Origin: Marinifilum breve
GTDB taxonomy: Bacteria; Bacteroidota; Bacteroidia; Bacteroidales; Marinifilaceae
Reading direction: 5' to 3'
Assembly: GCF_003202155.1 (NCBI RefSeq)
Contig: NZ_QFLI01000002.1
Coordinates: forward strand, 726,056 to 790,055
Length of the DNA stretch: 64,000 nt
The notes beneath the pieces are model-generated. The model was given only the letters and a program-made list of their open reading frames with translations, was not told the DNA's origin and did not search any database. Both the position numbers and the translations under genes were made by a program. Position 1 is the first letter of the stretch; every line of letters starts with the position of its first letter. Shown in pieces: positions 25,383 to 36,081 of the stretch.

Positions 25383-28300
25383 TTAGTCTTTTTTAAGAGG
25401 AATAGAAAAATAAAAGGAAGTGCCTTTTCCTTTAACGCTGCTAACCCGAATTTGTCCGCCATTTAATTCAACGAACTCTTTACTCAACATCAAACCGAAT
25501 CCAGTTCCTGTTTCGTTAGCAGTTCCTTCACTGGTAACTACAGTATCAATTTTAAACAGATTTTTAACTTGAGTTTCTGTCATTCCAATACCTTCGTCCT
25601 TCACCTGAACAATGGCAAAGTTTTCTTTCTTAATCGCTCTTAATAAAATGGTTTGGTTTGCGTAAGAGAACTTAATTGCATTCGACATCAGGTTTCTGAT
25701 AACCGTATCTACCATTGATTTGTCAGCATTTACTTGTAAGCTCTTAAAGTCTCCCTCTACACTAATATCTTTCAATGATGCCAAATTCTTGTGAAGTTCC
25801 AGGTTTGATTGTAATATCTCAGCTAAATCAAACTCTACTCTATTAAGTTTGAACTTTCCTTTCTGAACATTCGCCCATTCCAATAAGCTTTCTAAAAGCT
25901 TGAAGGTATCATCAGAACTTTTGTAAATCATCTCGGTAAGTTCCTTTTTTTCTTCTTCAGATAACATATCTGCATCTCTTATCAGCATTTTAGAAAATCC
26001 ACGAATGGCATTAAATGGATTTCTTAAATCATGACCTATTATCGACAGAAACCTATCCTTTGCCTTATTGGCCAATAATAAACTCTCATTGGCATCCTGA
26101 AGCTGAACTGTACGCTCAGAAACTATCTTCTCTAACTCTATCATATGCTGCTGTGCTCTTCGCTTGCTGTATTGACTTGACAAATACACAACTAATAAAA
26201 TTAGGATCAATTCGGAGAGAAGGGTATACCAGCGCAAATACCAAACCTGATTTACTCGTAAAGGAATAATTCTATTTTCACTCCAGGAGTAGTTTCCTTC
26301 ATGCTTACAGCGAATACAAATTTCATAGTCCCCAGGTTCTAAATCTGATACAATAACCTGATTTTTATTTGAAAGAGATTTCCAATCCTTTATTTTTACA
26401 TCTCCTCTCATTACACAGTATTGAAACTGATTTTGCTTCTGAGGATAGATAATAGCTGTTACATCCATCAGTAACATTGAGCCTGCAGTTACTTCCAGAG
26501 AACTATTCGGCTGAATAAACCAAGACTCTTCCTTGGCGATATGTACAATGGGTTTTGGCGTATTGGGAATGGTATCTGTAATATGTGCAAAAGCTAAACC
26601 ATTTGACGTTCCAACCCAAAGAAATCCCTTATCGTCGATTAACAGATTTCCGACCGTAAAAGTTTTTGATGGTAATCCTTGGTCTGGAGTAAATAACGAG
26701 ACCTCATCTTTACGTTTTCGAATAATACCATGACTGGTAGTCAGCCACAAAGCATTAAATTGATCAATTACAACAGCATTTATTTCGCTGTTGCTATAGG
26801 CTCCTAGATTAACTCGTTTAATATTAGAATCAGAGTATTTAAATAATCCCGAAGAACTGCCAATATATAAGGTATCCTTTACCAACCACATATCACGAAT
26901 CCAAAAATCCATGTTACCAACCTCAGGAATATCGATACTAATATTCTCGAACCTATCTTTATTACGGTTGTATTGGTACAAATATGAATGTTGATATTCT
27001 CCTCCAACGAACAAAGTGTTATTTTCCCCTATAAAAACATCCTGCACTATTCTTCTTTCATTAAAATCTTTAAAATAGCTTTTAATTGTACCTTCATACA
27101 AATTTACTTGAAACAACTCTTTGTCTGCTACAACCCAAACAATATCAGCGTTTTCAAATTCTATTTCCGATATACTTTGAGTACTAACTTGAATGGTTTT
27201 AATTAATTCATTTCTTAAATACAATAAGAGTTGGCCTTGTTCTGTTCCTATTAAAGTATATTCTTCAAATTGCTGGAATGTATTCAATGATCCTTCAAAC
27301 TCTATATCCAGCATATCAATATGCTGTTCATCAACAACTTTAAACAAATGACTTCTGCCAGCACAAATTAATTTTCCATCAGGTGCTTTTCTTATGCTAG
27401 CTACATATTCTGAATTTGCAGTCAAAAACTGAGAAGTAAAGAACTTCTTCTCCATAACAATTACTCCAGAATTTGTAGAAACCCAAAATTTCCCAAAATC
27501 GTCTTTGAACAAATCATTTACAGTAAAATATGGAAATCCTCCAACTGGATAAAACTTGTGCTCGTTATTTAATTCAATTTCTACCAGGCCTTGAAACCAT
27601 GTTCCAACAATTACTCTACTTTCATTAATCTGTTCAAAACATGAAGCAATTATATCTTTTGATATAGTCTCGGTATGAACGACTCTTCCCTTAAAGTCGA
27701 AAATGATTTTTATAATCCCCAATGATGTCCCTAATAAAAATTCATTCGAGCCTATCTTAAAGGAAGAATGAACCAAAAAGCCAGGTTGATATATCGATTT
27801 ATCGAAAGAATTGCTTTTCTGGTTAAAATTGTAAAACCATCCTTTTTGAGAAACTACGATAAGATTGCCATTATCACACTCCAAAAACTGAAAAGATCTT
27901 GCATAAGAGCTCGTTAAGTTCTTTTCATCCATACTATACTTCTCAATTGTACCGTTATTTAATCGATACAAATGATTGTAATCCGAAATCCAAACCTGTT
28001 GTTTCTGATCCTCAAAAACATGTTTAGGATATTTTGGTGATGCAGGATCCAAGTTACATTCAAGTATCAATTCCAAATCATTGGATGTAAAAGAAGGTGT
28101 GATTTTGTAAATTGCATCATCAGATAAAGCCAACAAGTTGCCACCTTTCAGCCTAATTAACTCTTTAAAATATTGTGACTTTCCTTCAGGTACTTGGTAT
28201 AGGTGAAAATTATCATTGATCAAGGAATATACACCGGCATCTGTGGCAAAGTAATAAATCCCTAGTGAATCTTGAACTGTATATTTAACAAGTTCTTCAC

Positions 28301-28424
28301 TTAATTTATTCTGTTTATTGTATTCATGAAATCGAAAATCGGTTCTTTGAGCATAAATCTCACAGAACACAATCATCAATAGTGATGTAATCAAAAGTTT
28401 ATAAAAAGGCAGTAGCTTGGTCAT
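25383..28424 (-). CDS. Two-component sensor kinase with periplasmic Reg_prop propeller and Y_Y_Y domain
   Basis: The protein has 1013 residues. A signal or membrane segment at the N-terminus leads into a large periplasmic region of Reg_prop-type propeller repeats (about 30-640, for example DDKGFLWVGTSNGL) and a Y_Y_Y domain (about 650-740). After one membrane helix (about 745-765), HisKA has the phospho-histidine in FLSIIGHDLRNPFNAIRGF, and HATPase_c has NLMSNAIKFSY, DEGIGM and GTGFGLMLSKEF. Unlike many hybrid systems of this design it carries no receiver or AraC domain, so it needs a separate regulator not seen nearby. Its position between ptb and ackA suggests, but does not prove, metabolic sensing. 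Confidence 0.85.
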   Translation of the reverse strand: MTKLLPFYKLLITSLLMIVFCEIYAQRTDFRFHEYNKQNKLSEELVKYTVQDSLGIYYFATDAGVYSLINDNFHLYQVPEGKSQYFKELIRLKGGNLLALSDDAIYKITPSFTSNDLELILECNLDPASPKYPKHVFEDQKQQVWISDYNHLYRLNNGTIEKYSMDEKNLTSSYARSFQFLECDNGNLIVVSQKGWFYNFNQKSNSFDKSIYQPGFLVHSSFKIGSNEFLLGTSLGIIKIIFDFKGRVVHTETISKDIIASCFEQINESRVIVGTWFQGLVEIELNNEHKFYPVGGFPYFTVNDLFKDDFGKFWVSTNSGVIVMEKKFFTSQFLTANSEYVASIRKAPDGKLICAGRSHLFKVVDEQHIDMLDIEFEGSLNTFQQFEEYTLIGTEQGQLLLYLRNELIKTIQVSTQSISEIEFENADIVWVVADKELFQVNLYEGTIKSYFKDFNERRIVQDVFIGENNTLFVGGEYQHSYLYQYNRNKDRFENISIDIPEVGNMDFWIRDMWLVKDTLYIGSSSGLFKYSDSNIKRVNLGAYSNSEINAVVIDQFNALWLTTSHGIIRKRKDEVSLFTPDQGLPSKTFTVGNLLIDDKGFLWVGTSNGLAFAHITDTIPNTPKPIVHIAKEESWFIQPNSSLEVTAGSMLLMDVTAIIYPQKQNQFQYCVMRGDVKIKDWKSLSNKNQVIVSDLEPGDYEICIRCKHEGNYSWSENRIIPLRVNQVWYLRWYTLLSELILILLVVYLSSQYSKRRAQQHMIELEKIVSERTVQLQDANESLLLANKAKDRFLSIIGHDLRNPFNAIRGFSKMLIRDADMLSEEEKKELTEMIYKSSDDTFKLLESLLEWANVQKGKFKLNRVEFDLAEILQSNLELHKNLASLKDISVEGDFKSLQVNADKSMVDTVIRNLMSNAIKFSYANQTILLRAIKKENFAIVQVKDEGIGMTETQVKNLFKIDTVVTSEGTANETGTGFGLMLSKEFVELNGGQIRVSSVKGKGTSFYFSIPLKKD

Positions 28425-28738
28425 ATAGTCATTCTTAAAGAATCAATACCAATTGAGTTTGTCATCAATGCACTAAACGGTAATCCTTCTGATTTGTTAC
28501 AATAAAATACGGCAAAATCGACTATTCATCAAATTAATAATCCATTTCACATGTGATTTAAAGCTTTTAATCCTGAAGCGGACACCTTACTTCCTTCTTT
28601 TAAAATTTCAAAAGCAACTGATATAATGGGATTTAATAAAGGAACCTTAAAAACTCAGTAAACACTATACCCTTCAGAACATGGTATAAAAAAAGCCTGA
28701 CTAATAGCCAGGCTTCAATAATATATCTTAAGAATATC
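28425..28738. other. Intergenic region between sensor kinase and ackA
   Basis: About 314 bases with no gene. It holds the ackA terminator at 28687-28715 and presumably the promoter for the kinase gene, for which I could not find a clear -33/-7 pair. Confidence 0.5.
28687..28715 (-). terminator. Intrinsic terminator of pta-ackA
   Basis: AAGCCTG (28693-28699) and CAGGCTT (28709-28715) pair; on the minus strand the stem is followed by a run of seven or more T residues. It lies 24 bases after the ackA stop codon. Confidence 0.8.
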
Positions 28739-29947
28739 TTATTTCAATCCGTTCAAGATTCTTTGAGTATCTGAAGCAATTACCAACTCTTCATTCGTAG
28801 TTACTACCATTGCTGTTACTTTCGATCCTTCTTTAGAAATTACAGCATCCTTACCTCTTAAACCTTTATTTGTTTCAGCATCAAATTCAAGTCCTAGGTA
28901 ACCGAAATCTTTAATAATTTTCTCACGAGAAACAGAATCGTTTTCTCCAATACCTCCTGTGAAAAGAACCAAATCAACACCACCCATTGATGCAGAATAA
29001 GAACCTACAAATCTCTTCACACGATATGCGAACATATCTAAAGCCAATTGAGCTCTTTCATTTCCACCTTCAGCAGCAATTTCTAGGTCTCTCATATCAG
29101 ATGAAATTCCAGAAATACCAGCCAAACCAGACTGCTTGTTAATTAATTTGTTAGTCTCTTCAATTGAAAGGTTTTTCTTCTCTGCGATATAAAGTAGTGC
29201 ACCCAAATCAAGGTTACCTGTACGAGTACCCATCAATAGACCTTCATTTGGAGTAAATCCCATTGAAGTTTCAATAGATTTACCACCATCAATTGCACAT
29301 ACAGAAGCACCGTTACCTAAGTGACAACTAACAATTTTCTTGTCTTCAATGTTCCACCCTAAGATATCACAAGCCTTGCTTGCAACATACTTGTGACTTG
29401 TTCCGTGGAAACCATATTTACGAACTCTGTACTTATCGTAGCATTCGTATGGTAATCCATACATAAATGCTTCAGCAGGCAGAGTTTGGTGAAATGATGT
29501 ATCGAATACTGCAACTTGTGGTAAACCTGGAAGTAATTTTTCCATTGAAAGAATTCCTTCAAGGTTAGCTGGATTGTGAAGTGGAGCCAATTCACAACAA
29601 GCTGCAATGTTTTCTTTAGCTTTTTCGTCGATTAATGCACTGTCTTTAAAAAACTCACCACCATGAGCAACACGGTGACCCGCAGCGTTAATTTCTTTCA
29701 AATCAGAAATCACACCATGCTCTGGACTTACCAACGCCTTCAACACCAAATCAATACCTACACTGTGATTTGGAATATCCTGTACCAACTCAAGTTTATC
29801 TTTCCCTTCTGGCTTGTGAGTTAATACTCCTTCTTTTAGACCAATTCTTTCAACTAGACCTTTAGCTAACAATGTAGCTTCATCACCCATGTGTAGCAAT
29901 TGATATTTTAAAGAAGAACTACCGCAATTAAAAACTAAAACGTTCAT
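28739..29947 (-). CDS. ackA: Acetate kinase
   Basis: The protein is a full-length 402-residue acetokinase. It starts with the phosphate-binding MNVLVFNCGSSSLKYQLL, and contains AAGHRVAHGGEFF, FDTSFHQTLP, RKYGFHGTSHKYV, SCHLGNGASVCAIDGGKS and LFTGGIGEND. It makes acetate and ATP from acetyl-phosphate and ADP in the cytoplasm, the last step of acetogenic fermentation. It follows pta by 55 bases on the same strand and ends in a strong terminator. It could also act on the products of the ptb-family enzymes, but that is only inference. Confidence 0.97.
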   Translation of the reverse strand: MNVLVFNCGSSSLKYQLLHMGDEATLLAKGLVERIGLKEGVLTHKPEGKDKLELVQDIPNHSVGIDLVLKALVSPEHGVISDLKEINAAGHRVAHGGEFFKDSALIDEKAKENIAACCELAPLHNPANLEGILSMEKLLPGLPQVAVFDTSFHQTLPAEAFMYGLPYECYDKYRVRKYGFHGTSHKYVASKACDILGWNIEDKKIVSCHLGNGASVCAIDGGKSIETSMGFTPNEGLLMGTRTGNLDLGALLYIAEKKNLSIEETNKLINKQSGLAGISGISSDMRDLEIAAEGGNERAQLALDMFAYRVKRFVGSYSASMGGVDLVLFTGGIGENDSVSREKIIKDFGYLGLEFDAETNKGLRGKDAVISKEGSKVTAMVVTTNEELVIASDTQRILNGLK

Positions 29948-30002
29948 TAGATTTTTTTGTTTATTTGTTAAGTTTGGATTTTATTACTTGAATTTTATTC
30001 AT

Positions 30003-31004
30003 TTACATTCCTGCTGCCTGATTTGCAGTAATCGCAACAAGATTTACGATATCGCTTACCGAACAACCTCTTGACAAGTCGTTAATCGGAGCTGCCATAC
30101 CTTGAAGAACAGGACCAACGGCTTCAGCACCTGCTAAACGTTGTACCAATTTGTATCCAATGTTTCCTACTTCCAAAGTTGGGAATACCAATACATTTGC
30201 TTTACCTGCAACTTCGCTACCTGGAGCTTTTTTCGCACCAATAGCTTCTACAATTGCAGCATCAGCTTGCATTTCACCATCAATTTGGAATTCTGGAGCC
30301 ATTTCTTTAGCCAATCGAGTTGCTTCTGCAACTTTATCAACCATTTCGTGTTTTGCTGATCCCATAGTTGAGAAGCTCAACATTGCAACACGAGGTTCCA
30401 TTTCAGCAATTGCTTTTGTAGTTTTAGCTGTTGCAACTGCAATTTCAGCCAATTCGCTAGCTGTTGGGTTTGGATGAACCGCACAGTCAGCAAATACCAT
30501 CATACCATCATCTCCGTAGTTTTTATCTTTCAAAATCATAATGAAAGCACCAGAAACAACTGAAATACCTGGCATAGTTTTAACAATTTGGAAAGCTGGT
30601 CGTAATACATCTCCTGTTGCATTTAATGCACCTGCAACTTCTCCATCAGCATCACCTGCCTTAATCATTAAAGTAGCCAAATAAAGAGGGTCTTGAACCA
30701 ATTCCATAGCTTGTTCCATGGTCATCCCCTTCTTTTTTCTTAATTCAACTAAAATTTCAGCATAAGCTTCCATTTTGTCATGACTTTTAGGATCAACGAT
30801 AATTGCCTTATCGATATTTTTTAATCCCAAACGATCAGCTTCTTCTTTAATTTCTTCAGGAGCTCCAATCAAAATAATTTGTGCGATACCTTCCTCCAAT
30901 AAGATATCTGTTGCTTGCAAAGTTCTCTCCTCTGTTCCTTCCGGAAGAACAATTCTCTTGTTGTGTAGTTTGGCGTTTTCCTTAATCTTTTGCAATAAGT
31001 CCAT
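30003..31004 (-). CDS. pta: Phosphate acetyltransferase
   Basis: This is a 333-residue short-form Pta without the regulatory N-terminal domains of the E. coli enzyme. Typical blocks are KRIVLPEGTEERTLQA, ATLMIKAGDADGEVAGA, FADCAVHPNPTASELAEIA, MLSFSTMGSAKHE, IDGEMQADAAIV and LVFPTLEVGNIGYKLVQR. It makes acetyl-phosphate from acetyl-CoA and is the first gene of the pta-ackA operon. Confidence 0.97.
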   Translation of the reverse strand: MDLLQKIKENAKLHNKRIVLPEGTEERTLQATDILLEEGIAQIILIGAPEEIKEEADRLGLKNIDKAIIVDPKSHDKMEAYAEILVELRKKKGMTMEQAMELVQDPLYLATLMIKAGDADGEVAGALNATGDVLRPAFQIVKTMPGISVVSGAFIMILKDKNYGDDGMMVFADCAVHPNPTASELAEIAVATAKTTKAIAEMEPRVAMLSFSTMGSAKHEMVDKVAEATRLAKEMAPEFQIDGEMQADAAIVEAIGAKKAPGSEVAGKANVLVFPTLEVGNIGYKLVQRLAGAEAVGPVLQGMAAPINDLSRGCSVSDIVNLVAITANQAAGM

Positions 31005-31045
31005 TGTAGATCAATATATTAATCAGTTTTGTAATCTCGACATTG

Positions 31046-31053
31046 CAAATTTA
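31046..31053 (-). promoter_or_regulatory. Candidate -7 box for pta-ackA
   Basis: TAAATTTG on the minus strand matches the Bacteroidota -7 element, about 42 bases before the pta ATG. A -33 TTTG is not obvious at the normal spacing. Confidence 0.4.
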
Positions 31054-31222
31054 GGAATAAAAAGTAAACTGTAGATTTCTAAATTCATAATTTTTGTCAG
31101 TTTTAGCTTCATTCTTTTAATAAATAATCATTCTTGATAAGGCGCAGTTCAAAAATAAAAATGTAACTTCATTTTTTAGAATCACACAGACAGCAAAACT
31201 GTTTAAAACTGGCTTAATTACT

Positions 31223-34153
31223 ATGAATACCGATAATCATTCAAATCGTTTTATCCAATTACAGAAACAAATATCAGGAGAAGTTTTTACCGATAATACA
31301 ACACGAATTTTATATGCTACAGATGCATCTGCATATAAAGTAATGCCATTAGCAGTCGTTTATCCGAAAAATGAAGAGGATATCAAAACATTGGTTCAAT
31401 TTGCCAACCAGGAATCCTTATCATTAATCCCAAGAGCAGCAGGAACATCATTGGCTGGACAGGTTGTAGGGAATGGAATCGTGGTAGATATATCAAAATA
31501 CTTTACCAAGATATTAGAGTTAAATACCGAAGAAAAATGGGTAATAGTTCAACCAGGGGTCATTCTGGATGAATTGAATCTTTATCTGAAAGAACATGGT
31601 TTATTTTTCGGGCCAGAAACTTCCACTTCCGGGCGATGCATGATGGGTGGTATGCTTGGAAACAACTCCTGCGGCTCCCACTCTATTATATATGGAAGTA
31701 CACGAGACCATACTCTAGAAGTAAGTGCCATCTTAAGTGATGGAAGCAAAGCTGTGTTTGGAAATCTTAACAAAGATGAGTTTGAAAAAAAGTGTACAGG
31801 ATCCAATTTAGAGTCGAAACTATATAATAAAATACACTCCATTCTATCTGATCAGGAAAATCAGAAAGGCATTCGACAAGAATTTCCTGACATAAATATT
31901 AAAAGGCGTAACACTGGTTATGCAATTGACCTTTTACTTGAGTCTAATTTGTATACAAACGGAGGAGACCAATTTAATTTTAGTAAGCTGTTAGCGGGAT
32001 CAGAAGGTACTTTAGCTTTTACTACCGAAATAAAACTGAACCTCGTTCCAGTTCCACCAAAAGAAAAAGCATTAATCTGTGCCCACTTCGAAAGTCTTGA
32101 AGAAGCGATTCAAGGTAACCTTATTGCTTTGAAGCATAAGCCAGGAGCTGTAGAATTAATGGATGATCAAATTCTTAAACTTACAGAAGGAAACATTCTT
32201 CAGGCAAAAAACAGATTTTTCCTTAAAGGAAATCCAGGAGCTTTATTGATTATAGAATTTGCAAGAGAAACAAAGGCTGAAATCGAAGAAATCGCCAATA
32301 AAATGGAAGATGAGTTCAAAGCCAGTTCATTAGGATATCATTTTCCAATAGTTACAGGAGCCGAGAATATTGCAAGGGTTTGGGATTTGCGAAAATCCGC
32401 TTTAGGAGTTCTATCAAATATGGCTGGAGATGCCAAACCTGTTTCCCTTATAGAGGATACATCGGTAATGCCAGAGATTTTATATGATTACATTGCAGAA
32501 TTTAAAGAGTTGATGAAGAAACACAACATCAGCTGTGTTTTTCATGCTCATATTGGTAGTGGAGAAATTCACCTACGACCTGTATTAAACCTAAAAGATC
32601 AAGTCGATCAGGAAAAGTTCCATGCCATTGGCCTGGATTCTGCCAAACTTGTGAAGAAATACAAAGGATCCTTAAGTGGAGAACATGGCGATGGACGTTT
32701 ACGAGGAGAGTTTATTCCCGTAATGATTGGTGAAAAGAATTATGAACTCCTCCGGGATATCAAAAATACCTGGGACCCTAATCATATCTTCAATCCTGGA
32801 AAGATTGTTGATACGCCTAAAATGAATTCGCATTTGCGTTATGAACCCAATCAGGAAACCAAAGAAATAAACACCTATTTTGATTTCTCGTCCGATATGG
32901 GAATTGTTCGTGCAACAGAGCGCTGTAATGGTTCTGGAGATTGCAGAAATACACATTTGACTGGGAAAGCTTTGTGTCCAAGTTACCAGGCCAGTTTAGA
33001 TGAAAAGCTAAGCACCCGAGCCAGGGCAAATCTTTTTAGAGAATTCATTAGCAATTCTGAACAGAAAAATCCATTCGATCATAAAGAATTGTACGATATT
33101 TTGGATATGTGTCTTTCGTGCAAAGCTTGCAAATCAGAATGTCCTTCAAATGTTGACATGGCTAAGTTGAAAGCTGAGTTTCTACAACAATATTACGATT
33201 CAAATCCTGTTCCTTTAAGAAGCAAGCTGATTGCCAATATCAGTAGAATAAATAAACTGGGCAGCTATGCTCCTTCCCTTTTCAATTTTGTGAATCAGCA
33301 CCCTATAATTGGTAAACTGGTGAAAAATAATTTGGGATTTGCAGAAGAAAGAAGCATACCAAAGCTGCATCAAACAACACTCAAAAAATGGCATTCCAAT
33401 AACGGCAATATCGAATCAAAAAGAAGGGTTTATCTGTTTGCCGATGAGTTTACCGATTACAATGATACGCCCATTGGAATCAAAACTATTGAGTTGCTTC
33501 AAAAACTTGGATATGATGTAATCATACCTAAGCATGCAGAAAGTGGGAGGACTTATCTTTCAAAGGGATTAGTAAAAAAAGCCAAATTCCTTGCCATTAA
33601 GAATGTAACCCTCTTGCAAAATATCATTAGCGAAGAAACTCCTCTAATTGGGATAGAACCATCAGCCATTCTTACATTCAGAGATGAATATATCGATTTG
33701 GTTCCTGAAAACATGCGCGAATCAGCCAAGCAATTGGCAAGCCATGTATTCATGATTGAAGAATTTCTTCACAATGAAATGCAGAAAGGAAACATTAGTC
33801 CAAATCAATTTACCACAGAAGCAAAAGAGATAAAATTTCATGCTCACTGTTATCAAAAATCATTGGCCTCTTCCCTTCCAGTTAAAGAGATATTGAGTTT
33901 CCCTGTAAACTACTCAGCGGTGGAAATCAAATCAGGTTGCTGTGGTATGGCTGGCTCATTTGGTTATGAAAAAGAGCATTACGATTTAAGCAAAAAGGTA
34001 GGCGAGTTAATTTTACTCCCGGAAGTTCGAAAAACACCACAGTCTGTTTTAATTGCAGCTTCAGGTACTTCCTGTCGTCATCAGATTAAGGATGAGACTG
34101 AACGTGAAGCACAACATCCGGTTGAGATTTTGTGGGAGGCATTAAAAAAGTAA
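31223..34153 (+). CDS. FAD-linked oxidase fused to Fe-S and CCG domains (D-lactate dehydrogenase type)
   Basis: The protein has 976 residues. An FAD-binding domain (about 20-280, PRAAGTSLAGQVVG) and FAD-oxidase C domain (about 290-530, ending FNPGKIVD) are joined to a two-cluster ferredoxin region: the first Cys set in CNGSGDCRN...LCPSY, the second in CLSCKACKSECPSN. A C-terminal cysteine-rich domain has KSGCCGMAGSFG. This single-chain layout is used by Dld-like D-lactate or 2-hydroxyacid dehydrogenases feeding the quinone pool. The substrate is inferred from family, helped by the divergent pta-ackA operon. Confidence 0.85.
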   Translation: MNTDNHSNRFIQLQKQISGEVFTDNTTRILYATDASAYKVMPLAVVYPKNEEDIKTLVQFANQESLSLIPRAAGTSLAGQVVGNGIVVDISKYFTKILELNTEEKWVIVQPGVILDELNLYLKEHGLFFGPETSTSGRCMMGGMLGNNSCGSHSIIYGSTRDHTLEVSAILSDGSKAVFGNLNKDEFEKKCTGSNLESKLYNKIHSILSDQENQKGIRQEFPDINIKRRNTGYAIDLLLESNLYTNGGDQFNFSKLLAGSEGTLAFTTEIKLNLVPVPPKEKALICAHFESLEEAIQGNLIALKHKPGAVELMDDQILKLTEGNILQAKNRFFLKGNPGALLIIEFARETKAEIEEIANKMEDEFKASSLGYHFPIVTGAENIARVWDLRKSALGVLSNMAGDAKPVSLIEDTSVMPEILYDYIAEFKELMKKHNISCVFHAHIGSGEIHLRPVLNLKDQVDQEKFHAIGLDSAKLVKKYKGSLSGEHGDGRLRGEFIPVMIGEKNYELLRDIKNTWDPNHIFNPGKIVDTPKMNSHLRYEPNQETKEINTYFDFSSDMGIVRATERCNGSGDCRNTHLTGKALCPSYQASLDEKLSTRARANLFREFISNSEQKNPFDHKELYDILDMCLSCKACKSECPSNVDMAKLKAEFLQQYYDSNPVPLRSKLIANISRINKLGSYAPSLFNFVNQHPIIGKLVKNNLGFAEERSIPKLHQTTLKKWHSNNGNIESKRRVYLFADEFTDYNDTPIGIKTIELLQKLGYDVIIPKHAESGRTYLSKGLVKKAKFLAIKNVTLLQNIISEETPLIGIEPSAILTFRDEYIDLVPENMRESAKQLASHVFMIEEFLHNEMQKGNISPNQFTTEAKEIKFHAHCYQKSLASSLPVKEILSFPVNYSAVEIKSGCCGMAGSFGYEKEHYDLSKKVGELILLPEVRKTPQSVLIAASGTSCRHQIKDETEREAQHPVEILWEALKK

Positions 34154-34290
34154 CAATTCAAAACAGACATTTTATTTAACAACAAAAATAAGTTAGTTTA
34201 TCGGATAAGGCATATGCTTTGTCCGATTTATCTTGTAGTTTTATGCTTCTAAAGGTTTCTTTACTCTTGGAATCTTTAAAACAATAAATT

Positions 34291-36081
34291 ATGAGGCAAA
34301 TATTAGTAGCTATATTTTTATTAAGCAACTTGGTTCCAGTTTTACTATTTGGGCAATCAAATAAAATTCACCCAAATATGGAACATACATACTGGAACTT
34401 TATCCGTGCTAAAATTTTACCGCCTAACGCAAAGGCTTATCGATTCGAAAAAGATATTCGCATTCATCTTAAAGGAGGTTTTAACAAACAAGATTCTGTT
34501 TGTATTCAACAATTAATCGAAAAAGTAAAACCTCTTATCAATACTGTAAACATTGAACTCAATGACTCACTCCCTAATGTCACTTTATGGATAAGAAGTG
34601 GAACAGGAGCTAGAAAAATTCATAATTTTTATGGTCTACAAAAGTATGGAACCATTACATCTCAAGAGCATCAATTCTCATTTGATGATATGGAGCAAAC
34701 TTTACGAAAACCATATTTAGAATATTATTTGATTAGTAGTTTAACTGCAAAGCAACACAATCCTACTGGAGATACAGGCATTGCGCAAAGTATTTTTCAT
34801 GAAGATGATCCCATCAAAACTAATTTTACCGAAGTAGATCAATTTTTGATACAGAAACTATATTCAAAAGATTTTTACAGTCAATTTAAATCCAATTTTA
34901 ATGGTTCGCTTATTGATTATTATTATTATCGGTTTGGAGATAGAATTCAATTTGCCAGTGAGGCAATCGCAATTATACTAGGATTTGTTTCTCTGCTCTT
35001 ACTGCTAAAATTCCATTTAATTAAAACCGAATCGAAAAACTGGAAAGAGTTTGTAAAACAAGGCTTTCTGATCATCAATTGTATACTTTTCTTTTACCTG
35101 CTTTCCCAACGATTTACTGAATATAAATTCATTATCTGGCCAGATATTCTAAAAATCGTTTTACTAACGCAAGTATTGTTATTTTTTGAATTATTATTCA
35201 TTTATCTAATCGAGAAAAGATTCAAAGTTCAAAAGATCTCAACCAAGCTCATCAAACAATCGGTGACAACATCCGTTTTTACCTATTTATTCTTTATTGG
35301 ATATTCTTATATTTTGCCTTTAAGTTTATCATACAAAATTTATTGGAATTGGGAATTGAGTTTTGAGCAAATGACAATTGTAATCATGGTAGTTTGCTTT
35401 AGGCTGATTTTTAACTTCACCAATTTTCAAAACATACAAGAAATCAGACTTCGCGATATGGAGTTGTCAAAGTTGAAGCTACTAAAAACCAAGGCTGAAC
35501 TTCAATCATTACATTCAAGAATTAACCCGCATTTCTTATACAATTCATTAAATTCGATTGCAACACTTGCCCATATCAGCCCAGAAAAAACCGAAGATAT
35601 GGCTCTTGAACTATCTGATTTTTTTAGATATGCAATAAACCACAACAATCAGGATATGATTGAAATAAAAAAGGAGGTTGAAATCACTAGAACCTATTTG
35701 CAAATAGAGAAAGTCCGTTTTGGTGAAAAATTAGATTTTCAGATTGATATAGATGAAGAAATTGAAACCAGTTTGGTTCCACGCTTCTTAATACAACCAC
35801 TTATTGAGAACTCCATAAAACACGGTATTTCGAAGATTCAGGATACAGGTAAAATTAAATTGGAAATCAAAAAGAAAGATGATGAATTGTCGATTATAGT
35901 TCATGATAATGGCCCGGACTTTCCTGACACTCCAATTTCTGGCTATGGCCTTAGAAGTCTGTATGAGAAATTAGAAATTATTTATGAGAAATCAGCAAAA
36001 ATCACATGGCAGAACCAGCCCAACAAACACATTTGCATAAGGCTGCCACTTTCACAAAAAAAATTACCGCATGAAAACTAA
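34291..36081 (+). CDS. LytS-type sensor histidine kinase with large N-terminal sensor
   Basis: The 596-residue protein has a signal-like N-terminus, a periplasmic region of about 200 residues, then about four membrane helices (roughly 228-370) and a His_kinase domain with the phospho-histidine in LHSRINPHFLYNSLNSIATLAH, followed by RFLIQPLIENSIKHGI and GYGLRSLYEKL. It overlaps the following LytTR regulator by 11 bases. The periplasmic region is not a family I know. Confidence 0.85.
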   Translation: MRQILVAIFLLSNLVPVLLFGQSNKIHPNMEHTYWNFIRAKILPPNAKAYRFEKDIRIHLKGGFNKQDSVCIQQLIEKVKPLINTVNIELNDSLPNVTLWIRSGTGARKIHNFYGLQKYGTITSQEHQFSFDDMEQTLRKPYLEYYLISSLTAKQHNPTGDTGIAQSIFHEDDPIKTNFTEVDQFLIQKLYSKDFYSQFKSNFNGSLIDYYYYRFGDRIQFASEAIAIILGFVSLLLLLKFHLIKTESKNWKEFVKQGFLIINCILFFYLLSQRFTEYKFIIWPDILKIVLLTQVLLFFELLFIYLIEKRFKVQKISTKLIKQSVTTSVFTYLFFIGYSYILPLSLSYKIYWNWELSFEQMTIVIMVVCFRLIFNFTNFQNIQEIRLRDMELSKLKLLKTKAELQSLHSRINPHFLYNSLNSIATLAHISPEKTEDMALELSDFFRYAINHNNQDMIEIKKEVEITRTYLQIEKVRFGEKLDFQIDIDEEIETSLVPRFLIQPLIENSIKHGISKIQDTGKIKLEIKKKDDELSIIVHDNGPDFPDTPISGYGLRSLYEKLEIIYEKSAKITWQNQPNKHICIRLPLSQKKLPHEN

